DNA of 8,283 bases, from positions 1 through 8,283 of the forward strand of contig JAPUIN010000395.1 of the NCBI GenBank assembly GCA_027297005.1, in the 5' to 3' direction. Below are positions 1 through 7,227 of this stretch, one piece after another (the stretch's first letter is position 1; each line of letters begins with the position of its first letter). The notes below the pieces were generated by a model. The model did no database searches, was not told the origin of the DNA, and saw only the letters and a program-made list of their open reading frames with translations. The stretch is from Acidobacteriota bacterium. GTDB taxonomy: Bacteria; Acidobacteriota; Polarisedimenticolia; Gp22-AA2. A program made the translations under genes and the position numbers.

Positions 1-202
1 GAACGTCGTGGCCAGCAGCAGGAAGACGCCGGGCGTGAATGATCCGGCCGTTGACTGGCTCGAGCGCGCACGGTCGGCGGGAAGTTCACCAATTACGAGG
101 AGCTCATCGTTCTCGATCTGCAGGGGAACGTCGTGGCCAGCAGCAGGAAGACGCCGGGCGTGAATGATCCGGCCGTTGACTGGCTCGAGCGCGCACGGTC
201 GG
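1..202. repeat. 77-bp perfect direct repeat at window start (1-77 = 126-202), likely assembly artefact
   Basis: Bases 1-77 are identical to 126-202, an offset of 125 bases. The match ends at base 78 (c) versus 203 (g). The second copy lies in the natural reading frame of the diguanylate cyclase gene that follows. The first copy is out of frame with it: 125 is not a multiple of three, and a TGA falls at 52-54 in the gene's frame. The 48 bases between the copies (78-125) read in frame as credible Cache-domain sequence leading into copy two. The simplest reading is that copy one is a spurious duplicate at a contig end. A real partial tandem duplication that truncates the gene cannot be excluded from the sequence alone. 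Confidence 0.9.
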
Positions 203-1434
203 GCGATACGATCCTGGGCGACGCCTATTGGGACGACACTTTCAATGCCGGAGTGGTGATCAATGTCGGGTCGATCCGCTCGGCAACCGGCACATTTCTC
301 GGGGCGATGGTCGCGAAGATCAGGTTCAATCGGATCCGGATCATACTGGCGAGCTACGTCCGGGATCCCTCCCATGAGCTCTATTTGACAACGAGAGCCG
401 GGGACGTTCTGATCAGCTCGAGCGGGCTCGAGGGCCCATTCATGACCACGAGTCTCGACCCCGACACGGCCGGGTGGCTGTTCGCCAATCCAATGACCCC
501 GCACGCGTTCCGCAGCTTCCGTGGCAACGCGGTCCTGGGCGCGCTGACGACCGTTCCAAATCTGGAGTGGGGCATCGTGGCGGAGAAGGATCACGGGGAG
601 GCCTATGCCGCAATCACCAGGATGAGAAACGTGACGCTGGCGTTGATCGCGGCCGTGCTGCTCGGAATCGGCCTGGCCGGGTACCTGCTCGGTCTGACGA
701 TCGTCGGCCCGCTGGGCCGTCTGACCCACGGTGCGACCAAGATCGCCCGGGGGGATCTGGAGGTGAACCTGCCGCTCCATGGCCGCAGCGAGGTCAGCTA
801 CCTGACGCAGGTCTTCAATCAGATGGTGGGGCAGCTGCGCAAGTTCCGGGACGAGAACATCACGATCAACCAGGAGCTGCGCGTCAGGAACGAGGAGCTG
901 CAGACCCTCTCGATCACCGACAGCCTCACCGGCCTGCACAACCGTACCCAGCTGGCCGAGCTTCTATCCAGGGAGCTGGCGCGCTGTCAGCGGCATCTTC
1001 ATCCGTTCTCGATCCTCATGATCGACATTGATCATTTCAAGCGGTTCAACGACACCCACGGACATCAGGCGGGGGACGACATGCTGCGGCAGGTGGCGGA
1101 GAGCATCCGGCGCTTCCTGCGTGCCAGCGATGTCGCAACACGCTATGGCGGGGAGGAGTTTCTGATCCTGCTGACCGAGACCGAACCGGAGCGCGCCCTG
1201 AGGTTCGCGGAGAGGATCCGCGCCGAGGTCGAGGATCTTCGAGCGCACAGCAAGAGAGGGGTGACCATCAGCATTGGGGTCGCGTCGTTCCCGGATGACG
1301 GCGACGACATCGACTCGATCATCCGCGGAGCGGACGTGGCGCTTTACCGGTGCAAGCATGCAGGAAGGAACCGGGTCGCGATGGCGAGCGCCGTCCAGAG
1401 ACGCGGAGGTGCTTCCAAAGCTAGTTCGCGCTGA
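79..1434 (+). CDS. Membrane sensor diguanylate cyclase (Cache-TM-HAMP-GGDEF), 5'-truncated
   Basis: This enzyme makes the second messenger cyclic di-GMP from two GTP in response to an extracytoplasmic signal. The frame is open from 55, but the natural sequence seems to begin near 79 because the repeat junction lies at 77/78. The first usable start codon is GTG 133, which has no good ribosome site and cuts a domain, so the true N-terminus is missing. Counting from GTG 133 (433 residues): the rest of a dCache-like sensor at 1-160, preceded by in-frame upstream residues including 'YEELIVLDLQGNVVASS'; a membrane helix at about 167-190; HAMP at about 190-240; a short coiled linker; GGDEF from about 258 to 417. 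Visible motifs are DSLTGLHNR (263-271), DIDHF (298-302), GGEEF active loop (339-343), and RASD (330-333) five residues before it, matching the RxxD product-inhibition site. There is no EAL domain. The last 14 bases overlap the convergent lipoprotein gene. The family is certain; the ligand is unknown. Confidence 0.9.
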   Translation, partial: GKFTNYEELIVLDLQGNVVASSRKTPGVNDPAVDWLERARSGDTILGDAYWDDTFNAGVVINVGSIRSATGTFLGAMVAKIRFNRIRIILASYVRDPSHELYLTTRAGDVLISSSGLEGPFMTTSLDPDTAGWLFANPMTPHAFRSFRGNAVLGALTTVPNLEWGIVAEKDHGEAYAAITRMRNVTLALIAAVLLGIGLAGYLLGLTIVGPLGRLTHGATKIARGDLEVNLPLHGRSEVSYLTQVFNQMVGQLRKFRDENITINQELRVRNEELQTLSITDSLTGLHNRTQLAELLSRELARCQRHLHPFSILMIDIDHFKRFNDTHGHQAGDDMLRQVAESIRRFLRASDVATRYGGEEFLILLTETEPERALRFAERIRAEVEDLRAHSKRGVTISIGVASFPDDGDDIDSIIRGADVALYRCKHAGRNRVAMASAVQRRGGASKASSR

Positions 1435-2197
1435 CCAGGGATCGGTGAATCCAGCCGACCCGGCCTTGATCGCTCTCCACGCGCAGCCACGAGTTTTTCA
1501 GGGAATATCCGGTAATCGGCGTCCCCGCCTCGAGGGTGACGAGGACCCTGAACTTCCGGCCAGGACCGATCCTGAGGTTCCCCCGGGTATTGACGATGAG
1601 CTGCAGCGGAATGGCGAAGGGGATTTCGCCTTCCATCCGTTCGCCCCGATCCCGCTCAGCCAGGCGGAGCATGTCGGTCTTGATCTGGCTCTTGGTCTGG
1701 CTGACCAGGTAGAGCACGCCGCCGAAGTTCTGAGAGTTGAACTCCTCGTTCGCTCTCACCAACAGTCGCTCCGCGTTGGCGAGCTTCGGCCGGTTTGCAT
1801 CCGAGAGCCTGTCGCGCAATGCCTTCAGGGCGATCTCCGCTTCCGCCAGCTCGGACGCCGCCTCGGCCCGACTCTCCAGGCTCCGCTGCTTCGCCTTGAC
1901 GCGGACGACCTCCTGGATGGCATCGTCGAGCATCTGGTGCTGCGACAGGAGCCGTTGCTCGAGTTGCTTGATCAGGGCCCGCTGCTCGATCGATTGCAGC
2001 TTCTGCCGGCCGTTTTCCTCCTCGAGATCCCGAATCGCCATCTCGCTCCGGGTGATCGCGCGGTGCAGCTCTTCCTGCCCCTTTAGCGATCGTTGGGTGG
2101 AACTCGTCTGGCAGGATGAGACGGCAAGCGCCATGGCGACGAAGAGCGGAACGAGCGCGATCCGTGTCGGCTGGAACAGGCGTTTCTGACGCTTCAC
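1421..2197 (-). CDS. Lipoprotein with coiled coil and C-terminal bacterial SH3 (SH3b) domain
   Basis: I choose GTG at 2195-2197. It is preceded at 8 bases by GAGGG, and it gives a textbook lipoprotein signal: basic n-region KRQKRLFQPTR, hydrophobic core IALVPLFVAMALA, lipobox VSSC with Cys29. That makes 258 residues. The frame stays open to ATG 2257 and ATG 2416, but those starts put 31 or more residues before the hydrophobic core and lack a clear ribosome site. After the lipidated Cys, about residues 35-130 form a charged, heptad-like coiled coil rich in Glu, Arg, Gln and Leu. A helical middle part (about 130-180, with 'AERLLVRANEEF') resembles DUF4398-type envelope proteins. Residues about 195-258 look like an SH3_3 domain, with 'NLRIGPG', 'WLRV' and 'GRVGWIHRSLV'. 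SH3b domains often bind cell-wall peptides, so a periplasmic envelope role is inferred; the exact function is unknown. It converges on the diguanylate cyclase gene with a 14-base overlap and is divergent from the serine hydrolase. Confidence 0.8.
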   Translation of the reverse strand: MKRQKRLFQPTRIALVPLFVAMALAVSSCQTSSTQRSLKGQEELHRAITRSEMAIRDLEEENGRQKLQSIEQRALIKQLEQRLLSQHQMLDDAIQEVVRVKAKQRSLESRAEAASELAEAEIALKALRDRLSDANRPKLANAERLLVRANEEFNSQNFGGVLYLVSQTKSQIKTDMLRLAERDRGERMEGEIPFAIPLQLIVNTRGNLRIGPGRKFRVLVTLEAGTPITGYSLKNSWLRVESDQGRVGWIHRSLVSAN

Positions 2198-2451
2198 CAG
2201 GGTCGCCCTCGAGCGGTCGACGATTCGCGATCGGATGGTTTCAATCTGTCTGGTCATCGGTTCTGTCAGGGGCACACCTACCCCCGCCCGGTTCAACCTA
2301 TGTCCCAAATCGTGGCAATGCAAGGTCTTATCGACGATCGCACCCCACTCGGCGATCAAGTAGAGGATCTGGCGGGTATCTGGAGTCGTTTCCGCGACCG
2401 TGCTAGACTGCGCCACTCAATAAAGGCACAAGATCTTCTGGAGGTAAGGGA
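2198..2451. promoter_or_regulatory. Divergent intergenic region between lipoprotein and hydrolase operon
   Basis: These 254 bases separate two divergent genes and should carry both promoters. Rightward, an extended -10-like TGCTAGACT lies at 2401-2409, about 40 bases before the hydrolase start, with no good -35 element. Leftward, the minus strand carries TTGCAT (2323-2318) and TAGGTT (2300-2295) with a 17-base spacer, only three of six matches each. Both are weak by eye. The minus frame of the lipoprotein stays open through here, but its translation shows no recognisable domain, so I treat it as non-coding. No RNA gene or repeat array is visible. Confidence 0.35.
2439..2445 (+). promoter_or_regulatory. 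Strong Shine-Dalgarno site for the serine hydrolase
   Basis: TGGAGGT contains a full GGAGG core at 2440-2444, with 7 bases before ATG 2452. This fixes the start of the hydrolase and is the clearest ribosome binding site in the window, so the first gene of the presumed operon should be well translated. Confidence 0.75.
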
Positions 2452-3924
2452 ATGATCCGTCCCGTGAGAGCGCTGCTCCCCATCGTCCTGTTCGCCGCTC
2501 TGTCGGTCACGCATTCACCTGCGGTGGAAGGTGCATCGCGAGGGCTCGCGGATGATCCGCGGGTCGCCGATGCCGTCAAGGCCTGGGAGGAATGGATCGA
2601 GTATCAGGCCGGCATCAACCGGATCCCCGGGATGTCGATCGGGATCGTTCACGACCAGGAGCTGCTCACCACCAGCGCATTCGGCTTCGCCAACCCGGAG
2701 GCGGGTAAGCGGGCGACGCCGGAGACGCTCTACAGCATCTGCTCGATCTCGAAGCTGTTCACGAGCGTCGCCGTGATGCGGCAGCGCGACGCCGGTAAGC
2801 TCCGGCTGGACGATAAGGTCACGGAGCACCTGCCCTGGTTCAACCTCGGGGACGTCCATCCCGGTGACGGGCCGATCACCATCCGCGGTCTGCTCACCCA
2901 TTCCTCCGGTCTTCCCCGGGAGTCGGATTATCCCTACTGGACGGACGGGAATTATCCGTTCCCGACCCGCGACCAGATCAAGGCCCGGCTCGGAGATCAG
3001 GAGACCCTCTACCCGGCGTCGCGCTACTTCCAGTACTCGAACCTGGCCCTGACCATGGCCGGTGAAATCGTGGCCGCCACGTCCGGGGTACCGTACGGAG
3101 ATTACATTCGGGCGAACATCCTCGATCCTCTGGGGATGAAGAACACCTTCACCGAGATCCCGAAGGAACTCCGGGGTGATCGCCTGGCGATCGGGCACAG
3201 TGCACGCGGACGGAACGGCACGCGCGACGTCGTCGCGCCGTTCCAGGCGCGGGGGATCGCCCCGGCCGCCGGTTTTGCCTCGAACGTCGGGGACCTGGCG
3301 AAGTTCGCCATGTGGCAGTTCCGGCTGGTGTCCGACGGTGGTGACGAGGTGCTGAGGGCCTCGACCCTGAGGGAGATGCATCGTGTCCACTGGGTCGATC
3401 CGGACTGGAAGACGACCTGGGGGCTTGGGTTCGCGGTGGCACACGTGGGGGAGCGCACCTTCGTCAGTCATGGCGGTGGGTGCCCCGGGTACTACACCCA
3501 CTTCCGGCTGGAGCCGAAGACGAAGATCGCCGCCATCGTGCTGACGAACTCGATCGGCTCGGAGGTCGGCTTCTATACCGAGAAGGCGTTCGACCTAGTC
3601 GCGCCGGCAATCAAGAAGGCGCTCGACGATCCGAAGGGTGCGCCGAAGCGCGACAGGAGCCTCGACCGCTACGTGGGAGTGTACGATTCCATCTGGGGCC
3701 AGACGGCGATCGTCCGCTGGGATGACGGCCTGGCGGCCCTCGGGCTCAGGAGCCGCGATCCGAAGGGTGGGCTGACGAAGCTGAAGAAGACGGGGGAACA
3801 CATCTTCCGCCGGATCCGAAAGGATGACGAGTCGCTCGGGGAGACGTTCGTGTTCGACGTCGCGGATGACGGCACGGTGACCCGCTTCAAGAGCCACAGC
3901 AACTGGTCCGTCAAGGTTAGATAA
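2452..3924 (+). CDS. Exported serine hydrolase, beta-lactamase/class C esterase (PF00144-type) family
   Basis: Protein of 490 residues with an N-terminal Sec signal peptide (basic MIRPVR, then hydrophobic LLPIVLFAALSV; cleavage somewhere at 24-28), so it acts outside the cytoplasm. The catalytic domain spans about 40-390. The nucleophile box is SISK (Ser98, Lys101), the second motif is YSN (195-197), and the third is HGGG (340-343) in place of the KTG of true beta-lactamases. The HGG form is usual in family VIII esterases, D-aminopeptidases and related penicillin-binding-like hydrolases, so antibiotic resistance should not be assumed. Residues about 400-490 form a separate beta-rich tail ('LDRYVGVYD'; 'GETFVFDVADDGTV') like the DUF3471-type lipocalin-like domain often fused to these enzymes. 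The substrate (ester, peptide or D-amino acid amide) cannot be read from sequence. It is first in a likely operon: its TAA is 3 bases before the gltX start. Confidence 0.9.
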   Translation: MIRPVRALLPIVLFAALSVTHSPAVEGASRGLADDPRVADAVKAWEEWIEYQAGINRIPGMSIGIVHDQELLTTSAFGFANPEAGKRATPETLYSICSISKLFTSVAVMRQRDAGKLRLDDKVTEHLPWFNLGDVHPGDGPITIRGLLTHSSGLPRESDYPYWTDGNYPFPTRDQIKARLGDQETLYPASRYFQYSNLALTMAGEIVAATSGVPYGDYIRANILDPLGMKNTFTEIPKELRGDRLAIGHSARGRNGTRDVVAPFQARGIAPAAGFASNVGDLAKFAMWQFRLVSDGGDEVLRASTLREMHRVHWVDPDWKTTWGLGFAVAHVGERTFVSHGGGCPGYYTHFRLEPKTKIAAIVLTNSIGSEVGFYTEKAFDLVAPAIKKALDDPKGAPKRDRSLDRYVGVYDSIWGQTAIVRWDDGLAALGLRSRDPKGGLTKLKKTGEHIFRRIRKDDESLGETFVFDVADDGTVTRFKSHSNWSVKVR

Positions 3925-3927
3925 CCG

Positions 3928-5382
3928 GTGATGAGCGCAGCGACGCACGCAGAGGCCCGTGTCCGGTTCGCGTCGAGTCCGACGGGGCGGGTCCATGTCG
4001 GAAACCTGCGGACCGCCGTGTTCAACTACCTGTTCGCCCGGCACAACAATGGCAAGTTGCTGCTGCGCGTCGAGGATACCGACAGGGATCGCTCCACACC
4101 GGAAGCGGAGGAGCGGCTCTTCGAAGCACTCCGCTTGATGAAGATCGACTGGGATGAGGAGGGCGAGGAGGGGTTCTATCGGCAGTCGCGACACCACGAC
4201 CGTCACATGGAGGTCGCCGAGAAGTGGCTGAAGAAGGGGATCGCCTACCGATCCGACCGTTCGACGGGACAGTTCGGCGGCGGTTCGAGCGGTGGATCCT
4301 GCGTGGCGTCAGGAGAAGCGATCTGGCTCAGAGCAGAGCCGGAGGATCTGCAATACGACGACCTGATCCTCGGGAAGCAGACGCAGCCCGCCAAACAGGT
4401 CCAGGATTTCGTCATCGTCCGATCGAACGGCAAGCCGGTGTTCATCTTCGCGAACGCCGTCGATGATGCCGACATGCGGGTCACCCACGTCCTGCGCGGC
4501 GCCGATCACTCCACGAACACCTTCCGGCAACTCCTGATCTACCGGGCGCTCGGGGTCGAGCCACCGCGGTTCGGGCATCTGCCGTTGATCGTCGATAAAC
4601 AGGGGAAGAAGCTCTCGAAGCGCGAAGGGGATCCCGAATCGCTCATCTACCTGGACGAGTTTCGCGAGCGGGGCTATCTCCCGGAGGCCCTGTTCAATTT
4701 CCTGGCGCTTCTCGGCTGGTCCCCCGAGCCGCACCTCGGCGACGGCGGCGAGATGATCTTCCGGGAGAAGTTGCCGCGGGATGAGCTGATCGCGGAGTTC
4801 GATCTGGGTCGGGTCGGGAAGGCGCCAGCGCAGTTCGATACCGTCAAGCTCGGCGCGATGAACTACGACTACATCGTCGATCGGCTGAAGAACGACTCGG
4901 CGAGCCTGATCGCGCATCTCAAACAGGATGTGAGCGACGAGGGTCTCGATCCCGATCGATTCGACGACGCACAATATGGAGTCCTGATCCGCGAGGCCGC
5001 CCAGCGCGCACGGACACTTAAGGAGCTGATCGAGAAGAGCCGCTTCTTCTTTCTCGACCGGGTCGACGTCAACGCCGGCTACAAGACCGTCAGCAAGGCG
5101 TTCGTCAACGAGGCCGTCTGGTCCCGGCTCGACGCGACGATCGCGCGGCTTCAGGGGATCACGCAATCGGAGTGGAAGCGCGACAGGCTCGAGGCGGCGA
5201 TCAAGGGGCTGGCCGAGGAGCTGGCCGGAGGGAAAATGGGGGATATCGCGCAGCCGGTGCGCATCCTGACGACCGGAGGCCCGGCCTCCCCCGCGATCGA
5301 CGTGACCCTGGAGCTGCTGGGACGAGAGCGGACGCTCGAGCGGCTGCGCGACAAGGAGAACCGCAGGCGGCTGAAAGGCTAG
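3928..5382 (+). CDS. gltX: Glutamyl-tRNA synthetase (GluRS, class I)
   Basis: Cytosolic enzyme that joins glutamate to tRNA-Glu using ATP. At 484 residues it has normal bacterial GluRS length. The class I ATP-binding motifs are present: 'SPTGRVHVGN' (HIGH box as HVGN, 23-26) and KLSKR (228-232, KMSKS box). Other family landmarks are 'LLLRVEDTDRDRS', 'THVLRGADHSTNT' and 'LPEALFNFLALLGW'. The C-terminal helical anticodon-binding part runs from about 320 and ends with 'SPAIDVTLELLGRERTLERL'. The start is GTG 3928 or the next codon, ATG 3931; only weak AAGG is present upstream, and translation is probably coupled to the hydrolase ending 3 bases before. The odd part is residues 110-130: where many GluRS have a Cys-containing zinc segment and a YDGxCR motif, this one has a short Gly/Ser-rich run (QFGGGSSGGSC, one Cys). 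With GlnRS encoded next door, this GluRS need not misacylate tRNA-Gln. Identity is certain. Confidence 0.96.
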   Translation: MMSAATHAEARVRFASSPTGRVHVGNLRTAVFNYLFARHNNGKLLLRVEDTDRDRSTPEAEERLFEALRLMKIDWDEEGEEGFYRQSRHHDRHMEVAEKWLKKGIAYRSDRSTGQFGGGSSGGSCVASGEAIWLRAEPEDLQYDDLILGKQTQPAKQVQDFVIVRSNGKPVFIFANAVDDADMRVTHVLRGADHSTNTFRQLLIYRALGVEPPRFGHLPLIVDKQGKKLSKREGDPESLIYLDEFRERGYLPEALFNFLALLGWSPEPHLGDGGEMIFREKLPRDELIAEFDLGRVGKAPAQFDTVKLGAMNYDYIVDRLKNDSASLIAHLKQDVSDEGLDPDRFDDAQYGVLIREAAQRARTLKELIEKSRFFFLDRVDVNAGYKTVSKAFVNEAVWSRLDATIARLQGITQSEWKRDRLEAAIKGLAEELAGGKMGDIAQPVRILTTGGPASPAIDVTLELLGRERTLERLRDKENRRRLKG

Positions 5383-5401
5383 GAAGCCAGTCCGGGAGCG
5401 C

Positions 5402-5416
5402 CGGAACGAGGTTCCG
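5402..5416. other. Small hairpin in the gltX-glnS gap
   Basis: In the 69-base gap between the two synthetase genes, CGGAAC (5402-5407) and GTTCCG (5411-5416) form a perfect 6-bp stem with a GAG loop. No T-run follows, so it is not a standard terminator. It could be an mRNA processing or stability element, or simply chance in GC-rich DNA. Confidence 0.3.
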
Positions 5417-5451
5417 CAACGAACCGCAGCACGCGTGAGGCCAGGTGGAGG

Positions 5452-7161
5452 ATGTCGGAACAAACCGCAGCGCCCGTCGATTTCGTGCGGAAAATCATCA
5501 TCGAGCACAATCGGTCCGGCCGGTTCGATGGTCGAGTGCACACGCGATTTCCGCCGGAACCGAACGCCTACCTGCACATCGGGCACGCCAAGTCGTCCCT
5601 GCTGAACTCTTCGATCGCGCAGGAGTTCGGCGGCAGGTTCAACCTGCGCTTCGACGACACCAACCCCGAGAAGGAGGAGCAGGAATTCGTCGACGCGATC
5701 AAGAGGGATCTGAAGTGGCTGGGAGTCGATTGGGAGGACCGCGAGTTCTACGCCTCGGATTGTTTCGAGAAGCTGTACGGGTTCGCGGTCGAACTGATCA
5801 AGAAGGGGAAAGCGTACGTCGATAGCCTCTCCGCCGAAGAGATCAGCCGGTTGCGCGGTACCGCCGTGAAGGGGCAGGAGAAGATCGAGACCCGGCCGGG
5901 GGAGGAGAGCCCCTACCGCAACCGTTCGGTTGAGGAGAACCTCGACCTGCTCGAGCGGATGCGCGACGGCGAGTTCGACGAGGGGGCCCACGTCCTGCGC
6001 GCGAAGATCGACATGGGCCACCCAAACCTCAACATGCGCGATCCGGTCATGTATCGCATCCTGAAGGCTTCCCACCACCGCACCGGCGACAGGTGGAACA
6101 TCTACCCGACCTACGACTGGGCGCACGGTCAGTCTGATTCGATCGAGGGGATCACCCACTCGATCTGCACCCTCGAATTCGAAGACCATCGCCCGCTCTA
6201 CGACTGGTATCTCAATGCGCTCGGGATCCATCACCCACAGCAGATCGAGTTCGCGCGACTGAACCTGACTTACACGGTGCTCAGCAAGCGCAGGCTGCTT
6301 CAGATCATCAGGGGCGGCCACGTCCGGGGATGGGACGACCCGCGCATGCCGACGCTCGTCGCCCTGCGCCGCCGGGGCTTCACCCCCGAGGCGATTAGAA
6401 ACTTCATCAGGAGGATCGGTGTCGCGAAGGCCGACAGCATGGTCGATTTCCAGCATCTCGAATACGCCGTGCGTGAGCACCTGAACAGGACGGCGCAGCG
6501 GGCGATGGCGGTGCTGCGTCCGGTGAAGGTAGTGATCGAGAACTACCCGGATGACCGGATCGAAGAGATGGACCTGATGAACAACCCGGAGGACCCGTCG
6601 GCGGGGACGCGTAAGGTGCCGTTCTCGAAGGAGATCTGGATCGAGCGCGGCGATTTCATGGAGGACCCGCCGAAGAAATTCTTCCGCCTGTCGCCCGGGC
6701 GCGAGGTGCGACTGCGCCGCGCCTACTACATCACCTGCACCGGCGTCGAGAAGGACGCGTCCGGCGAGGTCACTCTGCTCCGCTGCACCTACGATCCAGC
6801 GACCCGCGGGGGGGACTCACCGGACAAGCGTAAGGTCCGGGGGACGCTGCACTGGGTATCGGTCGACCACGCGCTCGACGCGGAGGTGCGGATCTACGAT
6901 CATCTCTTCACCACGCCGGATCCCGATGCCGTCGATCCCGGGAAGACATGGCTCGATAACCTCAACCCGCAATCCCTCGAGGTTCTGACCGGCTGCAAGG
7001 TCGAATCGCCGCTAGCCGGCGCCGCGCCCGGCTCGCGCTTCCAGTTTGAGCGCCAGGGGTACTTCTGCGTCGATCCCGACTCCACGAGAGACCGCCTCGT
7101 CTTCAACCGCACGGTCACCCTCAAGGATACCTGGGCGAAGATTCAGAAACAGCAGGGGTAG
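5452..7161 (+). CDS. glnS: Glutaminyl-tRNA synthetase (GlnRS, class I)
   Basis: Cytosolic enzyme that attaches glutamine to tRNA-Gln, giving direct charging rather than the GatCAB amidation route. At 569 residues it is close to the E. coli enzyme (about 554) and collinear with it throughout. Motifs: [14 protein letters not shown] (HIGH at 42-45), 'NLRFDDTNP', '[12 protein letters not shown]', 'LRAKIDM', '[20 protein letters not shown]', VLSKR (276-280, KMSKS box), 'GWDDPRMPT'. The two-barrel anticodon-binding part follows from about 345 ('[16 protein letters not shown]', 'HWVSVDHAL', ending '[14 protein letters not shown]'). A small insert of charged residues at about 138-151 is longer than in E. 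coli. The start is ATG 5452. GGAGG directly abuts it, so the useful ribosome site is probably AGGTGG at 5443-5448 or GTGAGG at 5435-5440. It lies 69 bases after gltX on the same strand, so co-transcription is likely. GlnRS is patchy in bacteria and its history involves horizontal transfer, but base composition here resembles the neighbours. Confidence 0.97.
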   Translation: MSEQTAAPVDFVRKIIIEHNRSGRFDGRVHTRFPPEPNAYLHIGHAKSSLLNSSIAQEFGGRFNLRFDDTNPEKEEQEFVDAIKRDLKWLGVDWEDREFYASDCFEKLYGFAVELIKKGKAYVDSLSAEEISRLRGTAVKGQEKIETRPGEESPYRNRSVEENLDLLERMRDGEFDEGAHVLRAKIDMGHPNLNMRDPVMYRILKASHHRTGDRWNIYPTYDWAHGQSDSIEGITHSICTLEFEDHRPLYDWYLNALGIHHPQQIEFARLNLTYTVLSKRRLLQIIRGGHVRGWDDPRMPTLVALRRRGFTPEAIRNFIRRIGVAKADSMVDFQHLEYAVREHLNRTAQRAMAVLRPVKVVIENYPDDRIEEMDLMNNPEDPSAGTRKVPFSKEIWIERGDFMEDPPKKFFRLSPGREVRLRRAYYITCTGVEKDASGEVTLLRCTYDPATRGGDSPDKRKVRGTLHWVSVDHALDAEVRIYDHLFTTPDPDAVDPGKTWLDNLNPQSLEVLTGCKVESPLAGAAPGSRFQFERQGYFCVDPDSTRDRLVFNRTVTLKDTWAKIQKQQG

Positions 7162-7171
7162 GAGCCGATCA

Positions 7172-7201
7172 GGGTCTTGCGCCTGACCTGCCGCAGGACC
7201 C
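7172..7201. terminator. Hairpin between convergent glnS and pirin genes, probable bidirectional terminator
   Basis: GGGTCTTGCG (7172-7181) pairs with CGCAGGACCC (7192-7201): ten pairs including one G-T wobble, with a 10-base loop. It begins 10 bases after the glnS stop and ends 26 bases before the end of the convergent pirin gene, exactly where a shared terminator is expected. No U-tract follows on either strand, so it may act weakly, with Rho, or as a 3'-end stabiliser. Confidence 0.55.
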
Positions 7202-7227
7202 GGACAGGCCCCTGGTGTGCGGCCCAT

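Noticed and set aside
1274..2086. A 270-codon plus-strand frame crossing the ends of the cyclase and lipoprotein genes
   Set aside because: It overlaps two well-supported genes in other frames; its Leu/Arg/Gln-rich translation is the antisense of the coiled coil.
2515..3501. A 328-codon minus-strand frame inside the serine hydrolase gene
   Set aside because: Antisense shadow of a gene with clear catalytic motifs; no ribosome site or domain.
2452..3924. Calling the serine hydrolase an antibiotic beta-lactamase
   Set aside because: The third motif is HGGG, not KTG, and there is a DUF3471-like tail; these fit esterase/peptidase relatives and do not support a resistance claim.
4309..6480. A 723-codon open frame on the minus strand lying across gltX and glnS
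   Set aside because: It is wholly antisense to two unmistakable synthetase genes, its translation has no recognisable domain, and long antisense frames are common in GC-rich DNA with strong third-position bias.
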